NCBI RefSeq assembly: GCF_029227915.1
Contig: NC_079878.1
Coordinates: 32,887,501-32,951,500, forward strand
Direction: 5' to 3'
DNA length: 64,000 nucleotides
Source of the DNA: Hydractinia symbiolongicarpus
Lineage: Eukaryota > Cnidaria > Hydrozoa > Anthoathecata > Hydractiniidae
The notes below the pieces were generated by a model, which ran no database searches, was not told the origin of the DNA, and was given only the letters and a program-made list of their open reading frames with translations. Shown one piece after another: positions 1 through 13,300 of the stretch (position 1 is the first letter of the stretch; each line of letters starts with the position of its first letter). A program made the position numbers and the translations under genes.

Positions 1-674
1 GTCAAAAGTATACAAAGAAAGTACCCAGGGTGTAAACTCATTTCCCGAACGATTTTTTAAATTATTATTTCACCACTAAAGCCCATGAGACTTGTAGTTT
101 TTAAAAATGTTTTCATTTTTGATGAGACGCTGAATAAAAGAAGTTTAAACGCCGGCAAACGAAAACCCGCGACTTCCCGTAAATCCCGGACTCGGCCCGG
201 GTAGTCAAAAGTATACAAAGAAAGTACCCAGGGAGTAAACTCATTTCCCGAACGATTTTTTAAAATATTTTTTCACCACTTAAACGCATGAGACTTGTAG
301 TTTTCAAAAATGTTTTTATTTTTGATGAGACGGTTAATGAAAGAAGTTTAATCGCCGGCAAAAGAAAACCCGCGATTTCCCGTAAATCCCGGGCTTGGCC
401 CGTATAGTCGAATGTATACAAAGAAAGTACCCTGTGAGTAAACTCATTTCCCGAACGATTTTTTAAATTATTTTTTCACCACTAAAACGCATGAGACTTG
501 TAGTTTTCAGAAATGTTTTCATTTTTGATGAGACGCTTAATGAAAGTGGTTTAATCGCCAGCAGACGAAAACCCACGATTTCCCGTAAATCCCGGGCTTG
601 GCCCGTATAGTCGAATGTATACAAAGAAAGTACCCTGTGAGTAAACTCATTTCCAAAACGATTTTTTAAATTAT
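1..674 (+). repeat. HOR segment, left copy of a 5070 bp-spaced duplication
   Basis: The first 674 bases match 5071-5744 almost base for base at an offset of 5070 bp (25 monomers minus 5 bp). Both copies share rare private variants, such as CACTTAAACGCATG (near 267 and 5337), GACGGTTAATG, and the GCCAGCAGACGAAAAC monomer. They part near 675/5745, where TTATTTTTTC becomes TTATCTTTTC. The left copy has CCCGGGTAGTC near 197 where the right has CCCGTATAGTC. Confidence 0.85.
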
Positions 675-1013
675 TTTTTCACCACTAAAACGCATGAGAC
701 TTGTAGTTTTCAAAAATGTTTTCATTTTTGATGAGACACTGAATGAAAGAAGTTTATTCGCCGGCAAACGAAAACCCGCGATTTCCCGTAAATCCCAGGT
801 TTGGCCCGTATAGTCGAATGTATACAAAGAAAGTACCCTGTGAGTAAACTCATTTCCAGAACGATTTTTTAAATTATTTTTTCACCACTAAACCGCATAA
901 GATTGTAGTTTTTAGAAATGTTTTCATTTTTGATGAAACGCTGAATAAAAGAAGTTCAATCGCCGGCAAACGAAAACCCGCGATTTCCCGTAAATCCCGG
1001 CTTGGCCCGTATA

Positions 1014-1216
1014 GTCAAAAGTATACAAAGAAAGTACCCAGATAGTAAACTCATTTCCCGAACGATTTTTTAAATTATTTTTTCACCACTAAAACGCATG
1101 AGACTTGTAGTTTTCAAAAATGTTTTCATTTTTGATGAGACGCTGAATAAAAGAAGTTTAATCGCCGGCAAACGAAAACCTGCGATTTCCCGTAAATCCC
1201 GGACTCGGCCCGTATA
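1014..1216 (+). repeat. Representative 203 bp monomer (CAAAAG subfamily)
   Basis: One full unit counted base by base as 203 bp, from one GTCAAAAG to the next. Landmarks relative to its first base: GTATAC near 8, AGTACCC near 20, T tracts at about 53-58 and 65-70, CACCAC near 71, GCATGAGAC near 83, the dyad at 101-122, GATGAGACGC near 121, GCCGGC near 151, and the CCC-rich end at about 165-200. GC is low in the first two thirds and high in the last quarter. The length is close to common nucleosome repeat lengths, as for many satellites. Because 203 is not divisible by 3, a reading frame cannot persist from unit to unit. Confidence 0.95.
1114..1135. other. Conserved dyad in each monomer (example)
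   Basis: TCAAAAATG, then TTTT, then CATTTTTGA: perfect 9 bp arms around a 4 nt centre. The same dyad is present in most units of both orientations. It shrinks to about 7 bp in units that read TTTTTAAAAATG. It lies in the AT-rich middle of the monomer. Short dyads like this can form hairpins or cruciforms and are known to be common in centromeric satellites; a role here is inference. Confidence 0.7.
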
Positions 1217-4200
1217 GTCAAAAGTATACAAAGAAAGTACCCAGGGTGTAAACTCATTTCCCGAACGATTTTTTAAATTATTATTTCACCACTAAAGCCC
1301 ATGAGACTTGTAGTTTTTAAAAATGTTTTCATTTTTGATGAGACGCTGAATAAAAGAAGTTTAAACGCAGGCAAACGAAAACCCGCGACTTCCCGTAAAT
1401 CCCGGACTCGGCCCGTATAGTCAAAAGTATACAAAGAAAGTACCCAGGGTGTAAACTCATTTCCCGAACGATTTTTTAAAATATTATTTCGCCACTAAAG
1501 CCCATGAGACTTGTAGTTTTTAAAAATGTTTTCATTTTTGATGAGACGCTGAATAAAAGAAGTTTAATCGCCGGCAAACGAAAATCCGCCATTTCCCGTA
1601 AACCCTGGACTCGGCCCGTATAATCAAAAGTATACAAAGAAAGTACCCAGGGAGTAAACTCATTTCTCGAACGATTTTTTAAATTATTTTTTCACCACTA
1701 AAACGCATGAGACTTGTATTTTTCAAAAATGTTTTCATTTTTGATGAGACGCTGAATAAAAGAAGTTTAATCGCCGGCAAACGAAACCCCGCCATTTCCC
1801 GTAAACCCCGGACTCGGCCCGCATAGTCAAAAGTATACAAAGAAAGTACCCAGGGAGTAAACTCATTTCCCGAACGATTTTTTAAATTATTTTTGCACCA
1901 CTAAAACGCATGAGACTTGTAGTTTTCAAAAATGTTTTCATTTTTATGAGACGCTTAATGAAAGAGGTTTAATCGCCGGCAAACGAAATCTCGCGTTTTC
2001 CCGTAAATCCGGGGCTTGGCCCGTATAGTCGAATGTATACAAAGAAAGTACCCAGGGAGTAAACTCATTTCCCGAACGATTTTTTAAATTTTTTTTTCAC
2101 CACTAAAACGCATGAGACTTGTAGTTTTCAAAAATGTTTTCATTTTTGATGAGACACTGAATGAAAGAAGTTTATTCGCCGGCAAACGAAAACCCGCGAT
2201 TTCCCGTAAATCCCAGGTTTGGCCCGTATAGTCGAATGTATACAAAGAAAGTACCCTGTGAGTAAACTCATTTCCAGAACGATTTTTTAAATTATTTTTT
2301 CACCACTAAACCGCATAAGATTGTAGTTTTTAGAAATGTTTTCATTTTTGATGAAACGCTGAATAAAAGAAGTTCAATCGCCGGCAAACGAAAACCCGCG
2401 ATTTCCCGTAAATCCCGGCTTGGCCCATATAGTCAAAAGTATACAAAGAAAGTACCCAGGGAGTAAACTCATTTCCCGAACGATTTTTTAAATTATTTTT
2501 TCACCACTAAAACGCATGAGACTTGTAGTTTTCAAAAATGTTTTCATTTTTGATGAGACACTGAATGAAAGAAGTTTATTCGCCGGCAAACGAAAACCTG
2601 CGATTTCCCGTAAATCCCGGACTCGGCCCGTATAGTCAAAAGTATACAAAGAAAGTACTTAGGGAGTAAACTCATTTCCCGAACGATTTTTTAAATTATT
2701 TTTTCACCACTAAAACGCATGAGACTTGTAGTTTTCAAAAATGTTTTCATTTTTGATGAGACGCTGAATAAAAGAAGTTTAATCGCCGGCAAACGAAAAC
2801 CTGCGATTTCCCGTAAATCGCGAACTCGGCCCGTATAGTCAAAAGTATACAAAGAAAGTACCCAGGGTGTAAACTCATTTCCCGAACGATTTTTTAAATT
2901 ATTATTTCACCACTAAAGCCCATGAGACTTGTAGTTTTTAAAAATGTTTTCATTTTTGATGAGACGCTGAATAAAAGAAGTTTAATCGCCGGCAAACGAA
3001 AACCCGCCATTTCCCGTAAACCCTGGACTCGGCCCGTATAATCAAAAGTATACAAAGAAAGTACCCAGGGAGTAAACTCATTTCTCGAACGATTTTTTAA
3101 ATTATGTTTTCACCACTAAAACGCATGAGACTTGTATTTTTCAAAAATGTTTTCATTTTTGATGAGACGCTGAATAAAAGAAGTTTAATCGCCGGCAAAC
3201 GAAACCCCGCCATTTCCCGTAAACCCCGGACTCGGCCCGCATAGTCAAAAGTATACAAAGAAAGTACCCAGGGAGTAAACTCATTTCCCGAACGATTTTT
3301 TAAATTATTTTTGCACCACTAAAACGCATGAGACTTGTAGTTTTCAAAAATGTTTTCATTTTTATGAGACGCTTAATGAAAGAGGTTTAATCGCCGGCAA
3401 ACGAAATCCCGCGTTTTCCCGTAAATCCGGGGCTTGGCCCGTATAGTCGAATGTATACAAAGAAAGTACCCAGGGAGTAAACTCATTTCCCGAACGATTT
3501 TTTAAATTTTTTTTTCACCACTAAAACGCATGAGACTTGTAGTTTTAAAAAATGTTTTTATTTTTGATGAGACGCTTAATGAAAGAGGTTTAATCGCCGA
3601 AAAACGAAAACCCGCGATTTCCCGTAAATCCCAGGTTTGGCCCGTATAGTCGAATGTATACAAAGAAAGTACCCTGTGAGTAAACTCATTTCCAGATCGA
3701 TTTTTTAAATTATTTTTTCACCACTAAACCGCATAAGATTGTAGTTTTTAGAAATGTTTTCATTTTTGATGAAACGCTGAATAAAAGAAGTTCAATCGCC
3801 GGCAAACGAAAACCCGCGATTTCCCGTAAATCCCGGCTTGGCCCGTATAGTCAAAAGTATACAAAGAAAGTACCCAGGGAGTAAACTCATTTCCCGAACG
3901 ATTTTTTTAGAATTATATTTTCACCACTAAAACGCATGAGACTTGTAGTTTTCAAAAATGTTTTCATTTTTGATGAGACACTGAATGAAAGAAGTTTATT
4001 CGCCGGCAAACGAAAACCTGCGATTTCCCGTAAATCCCGGACTCGGCCCGTATAGTCAAAAGTATACAAAGAAAGTACTTAGGAAGTAAACTCATTTCCC
4101 GAACGATTTTTTAAATTATTTTTTCACCACTAAAACGCATGAGACTTGTAGTTTTCAAAAATGTTTTTCATTTTTGATGAGACGCTGAATAAAAGAAGTT

Positions 4201-5070
4201 TAATCGCCGGCAAACGAAAACCTGCGATTTCCCGTAAATCCCGGACTCGGCCCATATAGTCAAAAGTATACAAAGAAAGTACCCAGGGTGTAAACTCATT
4301 TCCCGAACGATTTTTTAAATTATTATTTCACCACTAAAGCCCATGAGACTTGTAGTTTTTAAAAATGTTTTCATTTTTGACGAGACGCTGAATAAAAGAA
4401 GTTTAAACGCCGGCAAACGAAAACCCGCGACTTCCCGTAAATCCCGGACTCGGCCCGTATAGTCAAAAGTATACAAAGAAAGTACCCAGGGTGTAAACTC
4501 ATTTCCCGAACGATTTTTTAAAATATTATTTCGCCACTAAAGCCCATGAGACTTGTAGTTTTTAAAAATGTTTTCATTTTTGATGAGACGCTGAATAAAA
4601 GAAGTTTAATCGCCGGCAAACGAAAACCCGCCATTTCCCGTAAACCCTGGACTCGGCCCGTATAATCAAAAGTATACAAAGAAAGTACCCAGGGAGTAAA
4701 CTCATTTCTCGAACGATTTTTTAAATTATTTTTTCACCACTAAAACGCATGAGACTTGTATTTTTCAAAAATGTTTTCATTTTTGATGAGACGCTGAATA
4801 AAAGAAGTTTAATCGCCGGCAAACGAAACCCCGCCATTTCCCGTAAACCCCGGACTGGGCCCGCATAGTCAAAAGTATACAAAGAAAGTACCCAGGGAGT
4901 AAACTCATTTCCCGAACGATTTTTTAAATTATTTTTTCACCACTAAAACGCATGAGACTTGTAGTTTTCAAAAATGTTTTCATTTTTGATGAGACGCTGA
5001 ATAAAGGAAGTTTAATCGCCGGCAAACGAAAACCTGCGATTTCCCGTAAATCTCGGACTCGGCCCGTATA

Positions 5071-5744
5071 GTCAAAAGTATACAAAGAAAGTACCCAGGG
5101 TGTAAACTCATTTCCCGAACGATTTTTTAAATTATTATTTCACCACTAAAGCCCATGAGACTTGTAGTTTTTAAAAATGTTTTCATTTTTGATGAGACGC
5201 TGAATAAAAGAAGTTTAAACGCCGGCAAACGAAAACCCGCGACTTCCCGTAAATCCCGGACTCGGCCCGTATAGTCAAAAGTATACAAAGAAAGTACCCA
5301 GGGAGTAAACTCATTTCCCGAACGATTTTTTAAAATATTTTTTCACCACTTAAACGCATGAGACTTGTAGTTTTCAAAAATGTTTTTATTTTTGATGAGA
5401 CGGTTAATGAAAGAAGTTTAATCGCCGGCAAAAGAAAACCCGCGATTTCCCGTAAATCCCGGGCTTGGCCCGTATAGTCGAATGTATACAAAGAAAGTAC
5501 CCTGTGAGTAAACTCATTTCCCGAACGATTTTTTAAATTATTTTTTCACCACTAAAACGCATGAGACTTGTAGTTTTCAGAAATGTTTTCATTTTTGATG
5601 AGACGCTTAATGAAAGTGGTTTAATCGCCAGCAGACGAAAACCCACGATTTCCCGTAAATCCCGGGCTTGGCCCGTATAGTCGAATGTATACAAAGAAAG
5701 TACCCTGTGAGTAAACTCATTTCCAAAACGATTTTTTAAATTAT
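5071..5744 (+). repeat. HOR segment, right copy of the 5070 bp-spaced duplication
   Basis: Counterpart of 1-674. Its left neighbour is a monomer with AATAAAGGAAG (near 5003), and its right neighbour begins the GATGGGACGC/GTAAAAAGTATAC monomer series that characterises 5.7-7.5 kb and 10.8-13.5 kb. The segment therefore probably joins two HOR neighbourhoods. Confidence 0.8.
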
Positions 5745-6039
5745 CTTTTCACCACTAAAACGCATGAGACTTGTAGTTTTCAAAAATGTTTTCATTTTTG
5801 ATGGGACGCTGAATAAAAGAAGTTTAATCGCCGGCAAACGAAAATCCGCGATTTCCCGTAAATCCCGGACTCGGCCCGTATAGTAAAAAGTATACAAAGA
5901 AAGTACCCAGGGAGTAAACTCATTTCCCGAACGATTTTTTAAATTATTTTTGCACCACTAAAACACATGAGACTTGTAGTTTTCAAAAATGTTTTCATTT
6001 TTATGAGACGCTTAATGAAAGAGGTTTAATCGCCGGCAA

Positions 6040-7721
6040 ACGAAAACCCGCGATTTCCCGTAAATCCCGGGCTTGGCCCGTATAGTCGAATGTATACAAA
6101 GAAAGTACCCTGTGTGTAAACTCATTTCCCGATCGATTTTTTAAATTATTTTTTCACCACTAAAACGCATGAGACTTGTAGTTTTCAGAAATGTTTTCAT
6201 TTTTGATGAGACGCTTAATGAAAGTGGTTTAATCGCCAGCAGACGAAAACCCACGATTTCCCGTAAATCCCGGGCTTGGCCCGTATAGTCGAATGTATAC
6301 AAAGAAAGTACCCTGTGAGTAAACTCATTTCCAAAACGATTTTTTAAATTATCTTTTCACCACTAAAACGCATGAGACTTGTAGTTTTCAAAAATGTTTT
6401 CATTTTTGATGGGACGCTGAATAAAAGAAGTTTAATCGCCGGCAAACGAAAATCCGCGATTTCCCGTAAATCCCGGACTCGGCCCGTATAGTAAAAAGTA
6501 TACATAGAAAGTACCCAGGGAGTAAACTCAATTCCCGAACGATTTTTTAAATTATTTTTGCACCACTAAAACGCATGAGACTTGTAGTTTTCAAAAATGT
6601 TTTCATTTTTATGAGACGCTTAATGAAAGAGGTTTAATCGCCGGCAAACGAAATCCCGCGTTTTCCCGTAAATCCGGGGCTTGGCCCGTATAGTCGAATG
6701 TATACAAAGAAAGTACCCAGGGAGTAAACTCATTTCCCGAACGATTTTTTAAATATTTTTTTCACCACTAAAACGCATAAGACTTGTAGTTTTCAAAAAT
6801 GTTTTCATTTTTGATGAGACGCTTAATGAAGGAGGTTTAATCGCCGGAAAACGAAAACCCGCGATTTCCCGTAAATCCCGGGCTTGGCCCGTATAGTCGA
6901 ATGTATACAAAGAAAGTACCCTGTGAGTAAACTCATTTCCCGATCGATTTTTTAAATTATTTTTTCACCACTAAAACGCATGAGACTTGTAGTTTTCAGA
7001 AATGTTTTCATTTTTGATGAGACGCTTAATGAAAGTGGTTTAATCGCCAGCAGACGAAAACCCACGATTTCCCGTAAATCCCGGGCTTGGCCCGTATAGT
7101 CGAATGTATACAAAGAAAGTACCCTGTGAGTAAACTCATTTCCAAAACGATTTTTTAAATTATCTTTTCACCACTAAAACGCATGAGACTTGTAGTTTTC
7201 AAAAATGTTTTCATTTTTGATGGGACGCTGAATAAAAGAAGTTTAATCGCCGGCAAACGAAAATCCGCGATTTCCCGTAAATCCCGGACTCGGCCCGTAT
7301 AGTAAAAAGTATACATAGAAAGTACCCAGGGAGTAAACTCAATTCCCGAACGATTTTTTAAATTATTTTTGCACCACTAAAACGCATGAGACTTGTAGTT
7401 TTCAAAAATGTTTTCATTTTTATGAGACGCTTAATGAAAGAGGTTTAATCGCCGGCAAACGAAATCCCGCGTTTTCCCGTAAATCCGGGGCTTGGCCCGT
7501 ATAGTCGAATGTATACAAAGAAAGTACCCAGGGAGTAAACTCATTTCCCGAACGATTTTTTAAATATTTTTTTCACCACTAAAACGCATAAGACTTGTAG
7601 TTTTCAAAAATGTTTTCATTTTTGATGAGACGCTTAATGAAAGAGGTTTAATCGCCGGAAAACGAAAACCCGCGATTTCCCGTAAATCCCGGGCTTGGCC
7701 CGTATTGTCGAATGTATACAA
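6040..7721 (+). repeat. Tandem four-monomer HOR of 811 bp, two copies
   Basis: The rare CCCGATCGATTTTTT variant lies at 6130 and 6941, 811 bp apart (4 x 203 minus 1). The next monomers repeat in order: GCCAGCAGACG, GATGGGACGC, GTAAAAAGTATACATAG with ACTCAATTCCCG (gtaaaaagta at 6491 and 7302), and TTTTTATGAGACGC with AAATCCGGGGC. The two copies are adjacent and nearly identical, so the duplication looks recent. Confidence 0.85.
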
Positions 7722-7899
7722 AGAAAGTACCCTGTGAGTAAACTCATTTCCAGAACGATTTTTTAAATTATTTTTTCACCACTAAACCGCATAAGACTTG
7801 TAGTTTTTAGAAATGTTTTCATTTTTGATGAGACGCTGAATAAAAGAAGTTTAAACGCCGGCAAACGAAAACCCGCGACTTACCGTAAATCCCGGACTC

Positions 7900-10340
7900 G
7901 GCCCGTATAGTCAAAAGTATACAAAGAAAGTACCCAGGGTGTAAACTCATTTCCCGAACGATTTTTTAAAATATTATTTCGCCACTAAAGGCCATGAGAC
8001 TTGTAGTTTTTAAAAATGGTTTCATTTTTGATGAGACGCTGAATAAAAGAAGTTTAATCGCCGGCAAACGAAAACCCGCCATTTCCCGTAAACCCTGGAC
8101 TCGGCCCGTATAATCAAAAGTATACAAGGAAAGTACCCAGGGAGTAAACTCATTTCTCGAACGATTTTTTAAATTATTTTTTCACCACTAAAACGCATGA
8201 GACTTGTATTTTTCAAAAATGTTTTCATTTTTGATGAGACGCTGAATAAAAGAAGTTTAATCGCCGGCAAACGAAACCCCGCCATTTCCCGTAAACCCCG
8301 GACTCGGCCCGCATAGTCAAAAGTATACAAAGAAAGTACCCAGGGAGTAAACTCATTTCCCGAACGATTTTTTAAATTATTATTTCACCACTAAAACGCA
8401 TGAGACTTGTAGTTTTCAAAAATGTTTTCATTTTTGATGAGACGCTGAATAAAGGAAGTTTAATCGCCGGAAAACGAAAACCCGCGATTTCCCGTAAATC
8501 CCGGGCTTGGCCCGTATAGTCGAATGTATACAAAGAAAGTACCCTGTGAGTAAACTCATTTCCAGAACGATTTTTTAAATTATTTTTTCACCACTAAACC
8601 GCATAAGACTTGTAGTTTTTAGAAATGTTTTCATTTTTGATGAAACGCTGAATAAAAGAAGTTCAATCGCCGGCAAACGAAAACCCGCGATTTCCCGTAA
8701 ATCCCGGCTTGGCCCGTATAGTCAAAAGTATACAAAGAAAGTACCCAGGGAGTAAACTCATTTCCCGAACGATTTTTTAAATTATTTTTTCACCACTAAA
8801 ACGCATGAGACTTGTAGTTTTCAAAAATGTTTTCATTTTTGATGAGACGCTGAATAAAAGCAGTTTAATCGCCGGCAAACGAAAACCTGCGATTTCCCGT
8901 AAATCCCGGACTCGGCCCGTATAGTCAAAAGTATACAAAGAAAGTACCCAGGGAGTAAACTCATTTCCCGAACGATTTTTTAAATTATTTTTTCACCACT
9001 AAAACGCATGAGACTTGTAGTTTTCAAAAATGTTTTCATTTTTATGAGACGCTTAATGAAAGAGGTTCAATCGCCGGCAAACGAAATCCCGCGTTTTCCC
9101 GTAAATCCGGGGCATGGCCCGTATAGTCGAATGTATACAAAGAAAGTACCCAGGGAGTAAACTCATTTCCCGAACGATTTTTTAAATATCTTTTTTCACC
9201 ACTAAAACGCATAAGACTTGTAGTTTTCAAAAATGTTTTCATTTTTGATGAGACGCTTAATGAAAGAGGTTTAATCGCCGGAAAACGAAAACCCGCGATT
9301 TCCCGTAAATCCCGGGCTTGGCCCGTATAGTCGAATGTATACAAAGAAAGTACCCTGTGAGTAAACTTATTTCCAGAACGATTTTTTTAATTATTTTTTC
9401 ACCACTAAACCGCATAAGACTTGTAGTTTTTAGAAATGTTTTCATTTTTGATGAGACGCTGAATAAAAGAAGTTTAAACGCCGGCAAACGAAAACCCGCG
9501 ACTTCCCGTAAATCCCGGACTCGGCCCGTATAGTCAAAAGTATACAAAGAAAGTACCCAGGGTGTAAACTCATTTCCCGAACGATTTTTTAAAATATTAT
9601 TTCGCCACTAAAGCCCATGAGACTTGTAGTTTTTAAAAATGTTTTCATTTTTGATGAGACGCTGAATAAAAGAAGTTTAATCGCCGGCAAACGAAAACCC
9701 GCCATTTCCCGTAAACCCTGGACTCGGCCCGTATAATCAAAAGTATACAAAGAAAGTACCCAGGAAGTAAACTCATTTCTCGAACGATTTTTTAAATTAT
9801 TTTTTCACCACTAAAACGCATGAGACTTGTATTTTTCAAAAATGTTTTCATTTTTGATGAGACGCTGAATAAAAGAAGTTTAATCGCCGGCAAACGAAAC
9901 CCCGCCATTTCCCGTAAACCCCGGACTCGGCCCGCATAGTCAAAAGTATACAAAGAAAGTACCCAGGGAGTAAACTCATTTCCCGAACGATTTTTTAAAT
10001 TATTTTTTCACCACTAAAACGCATGAGACTTGTAGTTTTCAAAAATGTTTTCATTTTTGATGAGACGCTGAATAAAGGAAGTTTAATCGCCGGCAAACGA
10101 AAACCTGCGATTTCCCGTAAATCCCGGACACGGCCCGTATAGTCAAAAGTATACAAAGAAAGTACCCAGGGTGTAAACTCATTTCCCGAACGATTTTTTA
10201 ATTTATTATTTCACCACTAAAGCCCATGAGACTTGTAGTTTTTAAAAATGTTTTCATTTTTGATGAGACGCTGAATAAAAGAAGTTTAAACGCCGGCAAA
10301 CGAAAACCCGCGACTTCCCGTAAATCCCGGACTCGGCCCG
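7900..10340 (+). repeat. HOR region with about 1623 bp (8-monomer) spacing
   Basis: The marker GTATAATCAAAAG followed by TTTCTCGAACG occurs at 8108 and 9731, 1623 bp apart (8 x 203 minus 1), and again near 12166 at 2435 bp (12 monomers minus 1). The flanking order matches: an AATATTATTTCGCC monomer on the left, and CCCCGCCATTTCCC with CCCGCATAG on the right. The 8108 copy has a private TATACAAGGAAAG. Confidence 0.75.
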
Positions 10341-13300
10341 TATAGTCAAAAGTATACAAAGAAAGTACCCAGGGAGTAAACTCATTTCCCGAACGATTTT
10401 TTAAAATATTTTTTCACCACTAAAACGCATGAGACTTGTAGTTTTCAAAAATGTTTTCATTTTTGATGAGACGGTTAATGAAAGAAGTTTAATCGCCGGC
10501 AAACGAAAACCCGCGATTTCCCGTAAATCCCGGGCTTGGCCCGTAAAGTCGAATGTATACAAAGAAAGTACCCTGTGAGTAAACTCATTTCCCGAACGAT
10601 TTTTTAAATTATTTTTTCACCACTAAAACGCATGAGACTTGTAGTTTTCAGAAATGTTTTCATTTTTGATGAGACGCTTAATGAAAGTGGTTTAATCGCC
10701 AGCAGACGAAAACCCACGATTTCCCGTAAATCCCGGGCTTGGCCCGTATAGTCGAATGTATACAAAGAAAGTACCCTGTGAGTAAACTCATTTCCAAAAC
10801 GATTTTTTAAATAATCTTTTCACCACTAAAACGCATGAGACTTGTAGTTTTCAAAAATGTTTTCATTTTTGATGGGACGCTGAATAAAAGAAGTTTAATC
10901 GCCGGCAAACGAAAATCCGCGATTTCCCGTAAATCCCGGACTCGGCCCGTATAGTAAAAAGTATACAAAGAAAGTACCCAGGGAGTAAACTCATTTCCCG
11001 AAGGATTTTTTAAATTATTTTTGCACCACTAAAATGCATGAGACTTGTAGTTTTCAGAAATGTTTTCATTTTTGATGAGACGCTTAATGAAAGTGGTTTA
11101 ATCGCCAGCAGACGAAAACCCACGATTTCCCGTAAATCCCGGGCTTGGCCCGTATAGTCGAATGTATACAAAGAAAGTACCCTGTGAGTAAACTCATTTC
11201 CAAAACGATTTTTTAAATTATCTTTTCACCACTAAAACGCATGAGACTTGTAGTTTTCAAAAATGTTTTCATTTTTGATGGGACGCTGAATAAAAGAAGT
11301 TTAATCGCCGGCAAACGAAAATCCGCGATTTCCCGTAAATCCCGGACTCGGCCCGTATAGTAAAAAGTATACATAGAAAGTACCCAGGGAGTAAACTCAT
11401 TTCCCGAACGATATTTTAAATTATTTTTGCACCACTAAAACGCATGAGACTTGTAGTTTTCAAAAATGTTTTCATTTTTATGAGACGCTTAATGAAAGAG
11501 GTTTAATCGCCGGCAAACGAAATCCCGCGTTTTCCCGTAAATCCGGGGCTTGGCCCGTATAGTCGAATGTATACAAAGAAAGTACCCAGGGAGTAAACTC
11601 ATTTCCCGAACGATTTTTTAAATATTTTTTTCACCACTAAAACGCATAAGACTTGTAGTTTTCAAAAATGTTTTCATTTTTGATGAGACGCTTAATGAAA
11701 GAGGTTTAATCGCCGGAAAACGAAAACCCGCGATTTCCCGTAAATCCCGGGCTTGGCCCGTATAGTCGAATGTATACAAAGAAAGTACCCTGTGAGTAAA
11801 CTCATTTCCAGAACGATTTTTTAAATTATTTTTTCACCACTAAACCGCATAAGACTTGTAGTTTTTAGAAATGTTTTCATTTTTGATGAAACGCGGAATA
11901 AAAGAAGTTCAATTGCCGGCAAACGAAAACCCGCGATTTCCCGTAAATCCCGGACTCGGCCCGTATAGTCAAAAGTATACAAAGAAAGTACCCAGGGTGT
12001 AAACTCATTTCCCGAACGATTTTTTAAAATATTATTTCGCCACTAAAGCCCATGAGACTTGTAGTTTTTAAAAATGTTTTCATTTTTGATGAGACGCTGA
12101 ATAAAAGAAGTTTAATCGCCGGCAAACGAAAACCCGCCATTTCCCGTAAACCCTGGACTCGGCCCGTATAATCAAAAGTATACAAAGAAAGTACCCAGGA
12201 AGTAAACTCATTTCTCGAACGATTTTTTAAATTATTTTTTCACAACTAAAACGCATGAGACTTGTATTTTTCAAAAATGTTTTCATTTTTGATGAGACGC
12301 TGAATAAAAGAAGTTTAATCGCCGGCAAACGAAACCCCGCCATTTCCCGTAAACCCCGGACTCGGCCCGCATAGTCAAAAGTATACAAAGAAAGTACCCA
12401 GGGAGTAAACTCATTTCCCGAACGATTTTTTAAATTATTTTTTCACCACTAAAACGCATGAGACTTGTAGTTTTTAAAAATGTTTTCATTTTTGATGAGA
12501 CGCTGAATAAAAGAAGTTTAAACGCCGGCAAACGAAAACCCGCGACTTCCCGTAAATCCCGGACTCGGCCCGTATAGTCAAAAGTATACAAAGAAAGTAC
12601 CCAGGGAGTAAACTCATTTCCCGAACGATTTTTTAAAATATTTTTTCACCACTAAAACGCATGAGACTTGTAGTTTTCAAAAATGTTTTCATTTTTGATG
12701 AGACGGTTAATGAAAGAAGTTTAATCGCCGGCAAACGAAAACCCGCGATTTCCCGTAAATCCCGGGCTTGGCCCGTAAAGTCGAATGTATACAAAGAAAG
12801 TACCCTGTGAGTAAACTCATTTCCCGAACGATTTTTTAAATTATTTTTTCACCACTAAAACGCATGAGACTTGTAGTTTTCAGAAATGTTTTCATTTTTG
12901 ATGAGACGCTTAATGAAAGTGGTTTAATCGCCAGCAGACGAAAACCCACGATTTCCCGTAAATCCCGGGCTTGGCCCGTATAGTCGAATGTATACAAAGA
13001 AAGTACCCTGTGAGTAAACTCATTTCCAAAACGATTTTTTAAATAATCTTTTCACCACTAAAACGCATGAGACTTGTAGTTTTCAAAAATGTTTTCATTT
13101 TTGATGGGACGCTGAATAAAAGAAGTTTAATCGCCGGCAAACGAAAATCCGCGATTTCCCGTAAATCCCGGATTCGGCCCGTATAGTAAAAAGTATACAA
13201 AGAAAGTACCCAGGGAGTAAACTCATTTCCCGAACGATTTTTTAAATTATTTTTGCACCACTAAAACGCATGAGACTTGTAGTTTTCAGAAATGTTTTCA

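Larger units (their letters stand above)
740..4990 (+). repeat. Seven-monomer HOR of about 1418 bp, three copies
   Basis: A marker monomer (ACCCTGTGAGTAAACTC, then ACCGCATAAGATTGTAG with a lost C) recurs with its start at about 835, 2253 and 3671, exactly 1418 bp apart (7 x 203 minus 3). The following order is also conserved: a monomer with GTATAATCAAAAG and TTTCTCGAACG, then one with CCCGCATAG, then one with TTTTTATGAGACGC and a lost G. Copies differ by gain or loss of whole monomers, for example an extra GGGTGTAAAC monomer near 1447 in the first copy, and by scattered substitutions. Confidence 0.75.
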
